Positions 31,400-41,136 of a DNA stretch of 64,000 nucleotides are shown here, piece by piece. Source of the DNA: Prorocentrum cordatum (Eukaryota; Sar; Dinophyceae; Prorocentrales; Prorocentraceae). Within the stretch, counting starts at the first letter, position 1. Each line of letters starts with the position of its first letter. The translations under genes were made by a program, and so were the position numbers. The notes below the pieces were generated by a model. It searched no databases. It saw only the letters and a program-made list of their open reading frames with translations, and had not been told where the DNA came from. The stretch lies in NCBI GenBank assembly GCA_963575745.1, contig CAUYUJ010015023.1, positions 239,728 to 303,727 on the forward strand, in the 5' to 3' direction.

Positions 31400-31577
31400 T
31401 ACAGTCAACGCGCCCAGTAAGGACGCGCGCCTTCATCTGGGATACCCTTGCGTCCTTGCCTCTGTGGCCCGTCCTTTGCCGTTTTCACTGGTCGCCGCCG
31501 CCCAAAAAAATCCCAAACTTAAGCCTCCAAGGGTCTTGCGTCCTTGCCACGCGTCCTCAATATACGTTTTGACTGTA
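31400..31577. mobile_element. MITE with TACAGTCAA ends, copy 1
   Basis: TACAGTCAACGCGCCCAGTA at the left is inverted in ACGTTTTGACTGTA at the right; GTAAGGACGCGCG pairs with CACGCGTCCT further in. Bounded by TA. The internal CCAAGGGTCTTGCGTCCTTG and CGCCGCCC AAAAAA segment match 34354-34529 at roughly 90%. Confidence 0.85.
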
Positions 31578-31959
31578 CCGGGCGTCTTCGCCCAGCCTCG
31601 GGCCCCGGGGCCATCACAACTCTAGCCGGGGCTCGGAGAGTGCCGCAGAGAGGCGGGGCCGATAGGACCCCCCGGGTCGTGATCTTCTGCTGCGGTGGAT
31701 TGCCCCCCAAGCTCTCAAGGCTGGCACGCGCGGGGGAGACTGCGGTCGAGGTGCAACTCATGAGACCCACCGCCAACTCTGAACATTGGGGGGAGGGGGA
31801 GGCGTTCACAGAGGAATGTGGCATGAGTGCTCGCTATTTCCCTACCTACGCTCTGCCTAGAAGGGTTCTTACTCTCTAGCTTAAAGGGGCCGGGCAGTGG
31901 AAAGCGCCCCGGGCGGTTCCCCCAGTCCCCGCCCCGCGGTTCCCCCCAGTCCCCTGGGA
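31578..31959. other. Noncoding stretch, no gene recognised
   Basis: No domain or repeat apart from a doubled GCGGTTCCCCCAGTCCCC near 31910-31950. Confidence 0.5.
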
Positions 31960-32390
31960 GCTTTAGCTTTAGCTTCAGCTTAGCTTTAGCTTAGCTTTAA
32001 CTTAGCTGTAGCTTAGCTTTAGCTTAGCGTTTCGCTTAGCTTTTCGCTTAGCGTTTAGCTTAGTTTTAGCTTAGCTTTAGCTTAGTTTTAGCTTAGTTTG
32101 AGCTTAGCTGTAGCTTAGCTTTAGCTTAGCTTTAGCTTAGTTTTAGCTTAGCTGTAGCTTAGCTTTAGCTTAGATTTAGCTTAGCTGAAGCTTAGCTTTA
32201 GCTTAGCTGTTGCTCAGCTTTAGCTCAGCTTTAGCTCAGCTTTAGCTTAGCTTTAGCTTAGCTTTAGCTTAGCTTTAGCTTAGCTTTAGCTTAGATGTAG
32301 CTTAGATTTAGCTTAGAATTAGCTAAATCTAAGCTTAGCTGTGGCTTAGCTTTAGCTTAGCTTTAGCTTAGCTTTAGCTTAGCGTTACTG
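31960..32390. repeat. AGCTTAGCTTT satellite, about 430 bp
   Basis: Overlapping AGCTTT and AGCTTAGC words form a 12-bp unit (TTTAGCTTAGCT), repeated about 35 times with substitutions such as TGTAGCTTAG and TTTCGCTTAG. AluI- and HindIII-like words are therefore very dense. Confidence 0.95.
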
Positions 32391-32574
32391 TTACTACTAG
32401 TGCTGCTTTCCTAGGGGTTCCAACTCCTAGGTAGGGTCGCACTGGGATAATTTGTTTCCCGAGGCCTGTATGTTGCAGTTTTTCTTCGCAGCGTCGGATC
32501 TCGGGGCGGGCCCCTGGGCGCCGTGGACTGGCAGGAGGGGGCGCCTTGCCCAGAACGAGGGGAGAGGTTCTCGA

Positions 32575-32790
32575 GCACACTCGTCGATCCTCGTCGGTTC
32601 TCCAGCCTCGAGGTGCGTTCCAGCTCAGCAGCTGCGCCTCGCCGAGAGCGTTCTGGGGGTGCCCAGATCGCTCCGAACGGCCGCCAGAGGCCAGAGTGGC
32701 CCGAAAGCCAGGGGTGACCAACGGATCGCAGATGTCCTGAGGGAAACGGGTGCTGAGCTTTTCGGCCGTTCTCAGGTTCTCGGGGCCCTC
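32575..32790 (+). repeat. Dispersed ~120-bp repeat (CCAGCCTCGGGATGCC family), diverged copy
   Basis: CGATCCTCGTCGGTTCTCC, AGCAGCTGCGCCTCGCCGAG and GGGTGCCCAGATCGCTCCGA match other copies; a separate tail, TTTTCGGCCGTTCTCAGG, occurs at 32759. Confidence 0.6.
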
Positions 32791-32939
32791 CATGGCTCCC
32801 GGGAGCGTCGGAAAACGGTTCAGGACGAAGAGTTGGTCCCCGCGGAAGGCCTTGGGTCTAGGACCCGTTTCCCACAGGACCCGTTTCTTTCATGCTGAAT
32901 ATCGTGGATCGCTGGCCGAGTGGAGCTTGCGAGGAATTG

Positions 32940-33190
32940 GGGAGGCGGAGGAGGAGGAGGAGGCGGAGGAGGAGGAGAAGGACGAGGACGAGGACGGGGA
33001 AGAAGTGAGAGGATGGCAACGAGGAGGAGGAGGGGAGGAGGAGGAGGAGGAGGAGGAGGAGGAGGAGGAGGGCAAGGAAGGCAAGGAGGGCAAGAAGGGT
33101 GGGGCACCAGGAGGAGAAGGATGAGGAGCAGGAGGAGGAGGAGGTGGAGGAGGCGGAGGAGGAGGAGGAGGAGGAGGAGGAGGAAGAGGA
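32940..33190. repeat. GGA-rich purine tract
   Basis: GGAGGAGG repeats with GACGAGG and AAGG interruptions. Confidence 0.95.
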
Positions 33191-33752
33191 CACACCGTGA
33201 AGAGGGCGAGCGCACTTTTTCGGAGCATTCTGAATCGATGGTTGAAGGAGAGGCCGGCTGCGGGTACCAGAGAGCGAGTGTGCGAGGTTCGAGCCAGAGG
33301 CCGCGCCAGCACCAGACCTGCTCTGGCCAGGGTGGTCCTGCGCGTGCACCTTGCCAACGTAGCCTGGAAGAGGGCTGGGGCGAGCCTCGGGCTTGGCCAG
33401 ACGGGGCCGACCTGGTCAGGCAGCGGTGTAGAAAACAGGCGCTGCCCTCCTCATCGTCGTGCTCCCGATCCTCTCCTGTAGCCAATTCGGCTCTGGCCCG
33501 CATGTGTGTTCAGAGCACCGATCAAACCCGTTCCACACGATGCCCCGATGACTGCGTTCGTGTCTTTTCCTGGGCGTCCTTGCGGGAACCGCATCCCTCT
33601 TCCTCGTGCTTCGGTTCGTGGGGTCCCGCGTGAGCGGGCGGCCTCTCTCGTCTGCCTTGCCGCTCCGCCGGCGGAGTGCGCCCGAGGGGGCTTGCCAGGG
33701 CTGGCAGCACCTTGTCGTCCACCACGGTGGCGTCATCCGCATGCGAGCGACG
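33191..33752. other. Noncoding stretch, no gene recognised
   Basis: No domain-bearing frame or repeat recognised. Confidence 0.5.
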
Positions 33753-33932
33753 TACAGTAGGGGTCCTGAAGAAGGAGCCCTTTTCGTTGGGGAGGGGCTC
33801 CGTGCTCCTTGAGTGTTCCACAGCTTGCCCTAGGTTGTCCTCATGTTTTCGATCGGAAGTCGAAGGTTGACTTATGAAAAAAGGGGGCCTCGTTCCTTAT
33901 TCAGGGCTCCTTAGGTCAACGCCCCGACTGTA
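33753..33932. mobile_element. MITE with TACAGT ends (relative of 11601-11790)
   Basis: TACAGTAGGGGTCCTGAAGA at the left is inverted in a right end whose complement begins TACAGTCGGGGCGTTGACC; AAGGAGCCC pairs with GGGCTCCTT. AAAAAGGGGGCCTCGTTCC and TTATTC match the 11.6-kb element. TA at both ends. Confidence 0.75.
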
Positions 33933-34353
33933 AGATAGCGGGGTCGACTGCGCCGACAGCCGCGCGGACGCTTCCCGCGTGAAGTCGCGCGTGAGCACCC
34001 TCTCCTCCACGCGGTGTGCCATGCTGGATGCCCGCGCAAGCCGCGGCGCAAGCTCGCGGCGTTCTCTCGCGAAAGACCAGTTTCTTCTTGCCGCTCGTGT
34101 GCCGTGCCCGACGAGCCCGAGGGCGACGGTGCTGATTGGCCACCAGAGGTGCTCTCAGCGTGCGGCCCTCCGAGGCAAGCGCCAGCACGAGCAGAGGGTC
34201 TCGAGCGGCACCGACGGCAGCGACGCCTCGGCTGAGACTCTGGTCCGCGCACCTCGGCGGCATCGTGCCACCGCCGTGGTGCGGAGGTGTGCGCCGACCA
34301 GAGCTGCCAGACGTGAAAGCCGCCTGCTTCCCAACCGGAAGTTCTAGAGGCAC
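33933..34353. other. Noncoding stretch, no gene recognised
   Basis: Nothing supported between the two MITEs. Confidence 0.5.
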
Positions 34354-34529
34354 TACCGTCAACGCGCCTAGTAAGGACGCGCGCCTTCATCTGGGGTACC
34401 CTTGTGTCCTTGCCTCTGAGGCCCGTCCTTGCCATTATCACTGGTCCCCCGCCGCCCTAAAAAACCCAACTTCGGCCTCCAAGGGTCTTGCGTCCTTACC
34501 GCGCGTCCTTACTACACGTTTTGACTGTA
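34354..34529. mobile_element. MITE with TACCGTCAA/TTGACTGTA ends, copy 2
   Basis: Same family as 31400-31577: AACGCGCCTAGTAAGGACGC, CCTTCATCTGGGGTACCC, CCAAGGGTCTTGCGTCC and ACGTTTTGACTGTA are in the same order and spacing. The left TACAGT is changed to TACCGT. TA bounds both ends. Confidence 0.85.
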
Positions 34530-35198
34530 CAGAGCACGCGCCCCTGACCTCGGAGGCGTGGGAGGCACCGTGGCCTCGACCTCCAGCGGTCTCGGAGAAG
34601 AGGGCTGCATAATTGCCAGCTCCCCCGCGGGGGGAGGTCCGATCCGCTGCGCAGCCGCGCGCCGCTGCGCTCTCCGACCCGGGGCGGTGCTCGCACGGCG
34701 CCGTGGCGGACCTGGACAGGCTGCCGACCGCGGGGCCCGCAGCGCAGGCGGGGGCCCTGGCCGGCGGGGGCCCGGCCGCCTCGGCGGTCCCTGGGTGCCT
34801 CCGCGGAGACGGCGGGGCACGCCCTCGCGTCCGAGAGGGGCGTCGCGGAGTGCCGCGGGAGTGGCACGGGCAGGGGGGGGGGGTTCGGTGGACGGCCGCC
34901 CGAGCCCGAGCGAGGGCAGCCGGGGGGCCTCCCCGGGGGCGGCCGCGCTGGTCCTGCAGCGCGCGGCGTGGGCAACGACGGCTCTGGCCTCCCCTGCCCC
35001 CCCCGCCTCCCCCGAGGACTGGCGGGGCCCACGGGGGGGGCGGCGCTCCAGGGGTGGGCGAAGCAGGCGGCGGAGCTTCCAAGAAGGCAGCGGCAGGCGG
35101 GGCTTGTTGGACGCCCGCCCGCCTTCTAAGAGGCCTCATCAGAAGCCCCTGGGGCCTTCTGCAAAAGCCACTGCCTTCTGAGGAGGACCTCTTTTTCT
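34530..35198. other. GC-rich noncoding stretch
   Basis: Very GC-rich (long CGGGG/GCCCC words), with overlapping frames on both strands and no domain. GGCCTTCTGCAAAAGCCACTG lies just upstream of the composite repeat leader. Confidence 0.5.
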
Positions 35199-35960
35199 CA
35201 ACCATCCTGTGGTGTTGGGTCCTCGTTTTGAAGAGACAGCGCCCCGCGCTCCTCTCCTCTCCTCTCCTCCTCCCCCTCCTCCCTCCCTTGCCTCTGCCAC
35301 CGCATGTATAATATGTTTCGGCACACCCCTCACACGTTTCGTTGTCCCATAGGGAGCCCCACCGAAGGCCCAAATGCCAGCGTTCGCATGCAACCACCGC
35401 ACCACGCACGCTTCGTGGCCCCATAGGGAGTCCCACCGAAGGCCCACATGCCAGCGTTCGCATGCAACCACCGCACCCATTTTGGCACACCCCTCACACG
35501 TTTGGTAGCCCCATAGGGAGCTCCACCGAAGGCCCAAATGCTAGCGTTCGTATGCGGTCACCGCACCCATGTAGGCACACCCCTCACACGTTTCGTGACC
35601 CCACAGGGAGCCCCACCGAAGGCCCCAATGCAGGCGTTCGCATGCGCCCGCCGCACCCATTTTGGCACACCCCTCTCGCTTCGTGGCTCCAAAGGAAGCC
35701 CTACCAGAGGCCCAAATGCAAGCGTTCGCTTGCGGTCATCGCACTCATTTTGTCACACCCCTCACACGCTTCGTGGCCCCATAGGGAGCCCCACCGAAGG
35801 CCCACATGCCAGCGTTCGCATACAACCAGCGCGCCCATTTTGGCATACCCCTCACACGTTTAGTAGCCCCATAGGGAGCACCACCGAATGCGGTGCATAC
35901 AACGACGGTGCCCACAACTGCAGATGGTTGTTTTATTTGCCAGGCTATGTTTAGTTCTCT
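35199..35960. mobile_element. Composite repeat, copy 2: leader, short TCC tract, seven 90-bp-type units, terminal module
   Basis: Leader CAACCATCCTGTGGTGTTGG through GAAGAGACAGCGCCCCGCG (35199-35250), a short CTCCTC tract, seven units of about 73-93 bp each containing CCCATAGGGAG and ACCGAAGGCCCA (35312-35905), then CACAACTGCAGATGGTTG and TTTGCCAGGCTATG (35911-35950). Module order equals 3871-6110. Units share changes not seen in the first array (CAGCGTTCGCATGC), so each array was homogenised separately. Confidence 0.7.
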
Positions 35961-36089
35961 CTTTTTTTGTTTCTCTCTCTCTCTCTCTCTCGCTTCCCCT
36001 CTCGCAAAAAAAGGCTTAAAGAAGGCCACTGTCTTCTCACGAACCCCTCCGCCCTGTTCGAGGGCCGCCCCCTCTCGCGGCTGTTTGTT

Positions 36090-37465
36090 TATAGGGATGC
36101 TTGTATGCATGTATGTACGTATGTCGTTTCGTTTGTGTATGTGTGCATGTATGTATGTATGTATGTACGTATGTATGGTTGTATGCGTGCATGCATGTAT
36201 ACATGTACGTGTGAATGCATAGTTATGTATGTATGGACGGATGGTTGGATCGATGTAGGTATGTATGTATATATGTACGGTTGTATGTACGTATGGGTGT
36301 ACGGCCGTGTATATATATATATGTATATATATGCATGCATCTGTGAATATACCTACGTAGGTGTGTATGTATGTAGGCATGACTGGCTGCATGAATGTCT
36401 CTATGCATGTGCGTATGCATGTACGCAGCCATACATGTGTCTATGTATGCATGTATGTTCGCATGCATGCATGTATGCATGTATGTACGCATGTATGTGT
36501 GCATGCATGTGTATGGCTGTGTACATACATAGTCGTATGCATATATGTATATATAGATATGTGCATATGTGTGTGATCATGTATGTATGTATGTATGTGT
36601 GTATGTATGTATGTATGCATGTATGTACGTATGTATGTATGTATGTAGGGTCGCATGCATGCATGCACCTATATATGCGTGTGCACATGTGTATATGTAT
36701 GCATGTTTGTGCACATGCGTGTACAGGCTTCTGCGTGTACGGTTGTATGCCTGTGTGTCTGTATGCATGTGCGTGTGTACGTATGTTTGTGTGTATGCAT
36801 GTGTGTACGTATGTAGGTAGGTCGGTAGTCGGGTAGGCATGTTTGCATGTATGTACGTATGCATGCATGCATGTATGTATGTATGCATGCACGCATGGAT
36901 GTATGCATATACATATATATGTATATATACGCGTGTACGCATGCACGTGCTTATGTATGTTTGTGTGCGTGTGTTTATGTGTTTCTGCATATCTATAGGT
37001 GTAGGTGTACATCCTTGTATGCATGTACGCATGTACGTGGGTCTGCATGTATTTATGTATGTCTGTATGTCTGTATGTATATACGCATGCACGTATTATG
37101 CACGTGTATACGGGTGTATGCATGTAGTGTATGTGTGTGCATGTATGCATGCATGCATGTACGTATGTAGATGTGTATGTATGGATATACGTGTATGTGT
37201 ATGTGTATATGTATGTGTGTATGTATGTATGCATACGTCTATGCATGCATGTATGTACGTGTGTGTGTATGTATGCATGTCTGTCTTCATGCCTGTATGC
37301 ATGTCCGCATACATGTACGTACGCATGCAAGTACGTAAGTAAGCATGTGTGTACGTATGTACGTGTGTAGATATGTATGCATTTATGTGTGTCTGTATGT
37401 ACGTATGCATGTAAGTAAGTATGTATGCATGTAGTTATGTATGTAATGCTGGATGGAGGATGGAT
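36090..37465. repeat. ATGT/GTAT-rich tract of about 1.4 kb
   Basis: Nearly uninterrupted ATGTATGTATGC words with TACGTATG, TGCATGCATG and TATATATG variants. Because no TAA/TAG/TGA occurs regularly in several frames, long Cys/Met/Tyr/Val and His/Ile/Thr frames appear on the two strands; they are artefacts. A CT-rich run (35955-36000) precedes it. Confidence 0.95.
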
Positions 37466-37580
37466 AGATGTATGTATAGTCCTCCCCCTCGGGTTCTGCA
37501 AGGCGTGGGGGGGGGGGAACCCGGCCGTTTCCCAAACGGACCCCACCAGATCCGTAGCCCAGGGGCCCCCCCGGACGCCC

Positions 37581-37870
37581 CTGCAGACTGTCCCCCGGGC
37601 TTTCCGGAGCTCCTGGAGCCCCTTGTTTCGGGGGCGGCAAAGAGGGGGGGGATGATTAGGGGGGGGGGTGGATATCATGGCGGGGGCCATGATATTTCCC
37701 CAGATTTCATGGCGCCTCTTCTTATTTCATTACGTCCCTGGCCCCCCCGCTGGGCCGCGCACATGCCGCCGGTTATGATTTGCACCCCCCCCTCTTGGAC
37801 ACCCCCCTTTTGGCCGCTCCCGACTGCAGAATGTCCCCCAGGCTTTCCGGAGCTCCTGGAACCCCTTGTT
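37581..37870. mobile_element. MITE, copy 2, flanked by a 47-bp direct duplication
   Basis: The element proper is 37629-37822 (CGGGGGCGGCAAAGAGGGGG ... TTTTGGCCGCTCCCG), homologous to 1623-1815. On each side lies the same 47-bp sequence beginning CTGCAGA(C/A)TGTCCCCC and ending CCCCTTGTT (37581-37627; 37824-37870), 43 of 47 identical by eye. Such a flank is far longer than a usual target duplication. Confidence 0.7.
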
Positions 37871-37889
37871 GCAACGGGTCCAAATCGGT

Positions 37890-38345
37890 CAGGAAGGCGG
37901 CCGAACGGCCCCCCGAGGGCCCCAGAAGGCCCCAAACACCCACCAGACGCCCGGAGGCGACCAAAGAAGACCCCCCAAGGGGCCTTCTAAACGCAGCGAA
38001 AAAAGATCGAGTCCCCATATTTTTTTGCACGATTTTGGGAATGCTCTGTTCTTCGGTTTTCTCGGCGTCCGGGATCTCCCAGGAGGCCCGAGAATCGCCC
38101 CAAAATTATCTCAAAGGGTTTCCAGGCAGGCCAAGAGAGCCCCATGACAGCCCAAGACGGCCCCAAGACGCCCCCCGAAGCATTCCAAATCGTGTCCCAG
38201 TCGTTCAAGGAGACTGCGGTTGGAAAGCAGGGTGGCCCGAGGAAGCCCCCAGAGGCCCCCCGAGGGCGCCCAGGAGGCCTCCAAAAGGCCCCGAGAAGCC
38301 CTTAAAAGCGTTCGTAAGGCCCCGAGAGGCTCTTCGAGGAGGAAC
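37890..38345. repeat. G-tract repeat, complementary orientation
   Basis: CCCCGAGGGCCCCAGAAGG and GGCCCCAAGACGCCCCCCG words with C-runs every 10-12 bp. Confidence 0.6.
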
Positions 38346-38561
38346 CTCCGCAAAAAGAGCTGAGGAGGATGGGGAAAAATTTGAAGGCTAGGGCGAGAAT
38401 GAGGAAGAGGAAAATGAAACATGGGGAAGGATAGTGAATCACAGTAGCCCCACGCCCGCCACACATTATTATAGCGACGATGTCGGAAGAGGCAACAAGG
38501 AGCTATCGCTAAAGTGGCTGTAATAGGTTCCTTCCTTTGCGCCTGTATCCCAATATTCAAG
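38346..38561. other. Noncoding stretch
   Basis: No gene or repeat recognised. Confidence 0.45.
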
Positions 38562-38740
38562 GGCCAAGGTGCATGGCGCGAGGCGCCAGAGCATTCTTTT
38601 GTGTGTCTACATATGACATTGGTTTAAACCTACATGTATAGATCGGCTTACCACCTAACTCGTCCACCGTACATCACATTACGCTGCTTCGCCGCACGGT
38701 GCAGTAGGTTAGCTTGCGCACGATACGCTCCCGCATCGAG
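38562..38740. repeat. Module with CCAAGGTGCATGGCGCGA core, copy 2
   Basis: GGGCCAAGGTGCATGGCGCG is followed by AGGCGCCAGAGCATTCTT, an AT-rich junction and TACATCACATTACGCTGC-like words, in the same order as at 23680-24035. Confidence 0.5.
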
Positions 38741-38909
38741 AGTAGGAAACCAAGGCAACCTTGACCACCCAACTCGTAGGATCCAGCTTCAAACGTTGGG
38801 GAGTTGGATTTGTAGTTCCCAACCCTCCTCCGTCGCATCCTCGTTTCGAGTGGAGCGCGTTGGGTTTCCCCCTCTTGCCTCAAGCTTCCTGGCAGTATTC
38901 TCTGCCACC

Positions 38910-39330
38910 TCGGTGCTGCCAGACATGCCAAGGCGCTGTCAAGCGCGCAACTGCTGCCACTTTGCTGCGCCCGTGAGAGGGCCAGCAGGGTGGCTGCTGG
39001 TAGGCGCGCCACGTTGCTGCGCCAGTGATAGGTCCAGAGAAAAGGCGCCACACGCAGATGCAACGACACCTCGCCCTACTGCCGCGTGTGCAACTGTCAC
39101 CACTTTGCTGCGCTACAGGTGGGATCCAGCGGAGTGGCGTCATGCGCAAATTCAACCAGACATCGCCATCCCTGGGGGTTGCTAGGCGCGCAACCGTCGT
39201 TACTTTGCCCCTCCCGTGAGAGTTCCAGAGGAGTGGCGCCAGACGCGGATCCAGGGGGACCTCGCCTTTCTTGGGCTATGCCAGGCGCGAAGTTGTCGCC
39301 GCTTCGCTGAGCCCGTGAGACGTCCCACGG
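38910..39330. repeat. Tandem ~105-bp repeat, about four diverged units
   Basis: Repeating blocks: GCCAGGCGCG-AAC/GTTGTC, ACTTTGCTGCGCCCGTGAGA, GTCCAGAGGAGTGGCGCCA, ACGCAGATCCA and ACCTCGCCTTTCTTGGG. Units start near 38935, 39008, 39090, 39182 and 39287. Noncoding. Confidence 0.75.
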
Positions 39331-40189
39331 GATGGTTTCCTCCCCCACCCAGAGATGCATTGCCTCACATCGGCCCCATGGGGCACGCAGCGGCATGGTT
39401 TCCTATGCAGCGCTCCCAAGAGATCACATGATGTTTCCTGGAATCGTTCGTTCTGGCTGGGCCGTTGATGTTGCCACGTGTTGGAGATGGGCTGGGTACG
39501 TCCCAGGGCTGTGTGATTTCGCGCCTCCGAGGGATCCTACTCGCTGAAACTCGCGTGTTGGATCTGTTGGGCCCCTTACGTGTGGAACCTATTGTATGGC
39601 ACCCACGCCTTGGAGCGGCCCTTGTCAGAGGCAGCGCCAGTCCCACAAGCTTTCTAAAGAGACAGAAGGGCATCGGCCTCCAAGGGCGCGTGTCACTCAA
39701 GAGCAAAATCTGTGGACCCTAGATGAGAAAGGCTAGAGGCTCCAAATCAGAGTCAGATTTGGAGCCTCGAGCGCTTCGTGCGTCCAGGCCAAAGGCTCGA
39801 GTCCACGACGCCCCTTGGCGTCGCGTTGATGCCGCCCCGATTTGCCAGACCGCATATGCACAGATAGGCATAATCTGTGCTTCAACGCTTGTTTTATGAC
39901 CCTTGCTATAGTAACAGACCCACGTTGGAAACCAAAATCTGACCGTGATCCAGGATCTTCGAACGTTCTGGGTTCATCGGGGAGGGCGTCCGAGGCCCAG
40001 GTCTGCCCTCCGAACGGCTGCATCTCACTCCCTTTGCAGAGGTCTCGTCCTGCGTTGGTGTGGGTCTCCAGTGCACCGCTTCAGGGCTGACCTGGAGAGC
40101 TCCAGTAAGCGAGCGTCGGGAGGGAAGGTGGGGATGGGGAAGAGGAGGAGGAGCAGGATGAGGAGGAGGAGGAGGAGAAGGAGAAGGAG
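39331..40189. other. Noncoding stretch with one perfect hairpin at 39736-39768
   Basis: No gene recognised. GAGGCTCCAAATC and GATTTGGAGCCTC form a perfect 13-bp stem around a 7-bp loop (AGAGTCA) at 39736-39768. There is no adjacent gene to which it could belong as a terminator. Confidence 0.55.
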
Positions 40190-40640
40190 ATAGGAAGAGA
40201 GAGAGAGAGGCATCTATTGATATACATACATACATAGCACCCCGCATATGCGGATAAGAGTGAGGGGGCAGTAGAGACGTCGGCAGTCTGTGAGACTCTG
40301 GAGAAGTCCGCCGCAGGCGCCGAAGCTTCACAAATTATGCAGCGAGCCCGCCGCCGGCGCCGATTTTTCGTTAAACCAATGTGGGTAGGTCGCGGTTGGG
40401 TCGCGGGGCGGGTCGCGGGTTGGGTCGCGGGTTGGGTCGCGGAGTGGGTCGCGTGTTGGGTCGCGGGGTGGGTCGCCGGGTGGGTTGCGGGGTGGGTCGC
40501 GGGTGGGTCGCGGGTGGGACGACGACTACAAACAAACAACAACGCAACAAGCATAATCTTCACCACGGATCCTCACTTCAACCACGCACCCAGGGACGAT
40601 GAATGACCGCTCGGCCCCCTCACTCTGATATATACATGTG
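40190..40640 (+). repeat. Dispersed ~450-bp repeat, copy 1 (second copy at 60.5 kb)
   Basis: ACATAGCACCCCGCATATGC, GAGACGTCGGCAGTCTGTGA and CTCTGGAGAAGTCCGCCGC are followed by a minisatellite of GGGTCGCGGGTT units (40388-40520), AACAACGCAACAAGCATAATC and CAGGGACGATGAATGACCGC. The 60535-61065 copy has the same order. Outer flanks here are GA-rich (left) and TATACATG (right). Confidence 0.85.
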
Positions 40641-40714
40641 TATATATAATCCTTTTCCCTATCGAATGATAAGGGAAAGCCAACCCCGGGATGGGCGTCA
40701 CCTAATTCGCCACC

Positions 40715-41070
40715 CCCCCGGACGGGCTCAAGACAACCCCGAGAATGCCTGAAATTACCGCCAAGCTGGTCCGACGGGCCCCAGAAGCCTTCCAAGACGC
40801 CCACAGATTCTAAGATGCCCCAGTTGGTCACAAGACGGCCCAAGAGGCCACCAAGACGCCCCACACGGCCCCAAGACGGTGCAAGAGACTCCCAAGACGG
40901 CCCCGGAGACCCTCAAGACGGCTCCAAGAAAGGCTCCACAACAGGACCCGACCCGACATTTCGGCCCCTTGGCTCCAGGATACCCCCCAGAAGGCTCGAA
41001 CACAGCCCCAGGAGGCCCCCAAGAGGCCCCAACAGGCCCCCAGGACGTCCGCGAGAAGCCATCCATGAGG
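40715..41070. repeat. G-tract repeat, complementary orientation
   Basis: CCAAGACGGCCCCGGAGACC and CCCCAGGAGGCCCCCAAGAG-like words, spaced 10-12 bp apart. Confidence 0.65.
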
Positions 41071-41136
41071 CCTCCACGAACAGAGACGACGTATACACTT
41101 CGGACGCGCCACGCTGCGGTTGATGTTCCGTAGCCT

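Noticed and set aside
35967-37690. Cys/Met/Tyr-rich and His/Ile/Thr-rich frames up to 429 codons
   Set aside because: Artefacts of ATGT/GTAT repeats.
39736-39768. Perfect hairpin as a transcription terminator or ncRNA
   Set aside because: No T-run or gene next to it and no evidence of transcription; recorded only as a hairpin.
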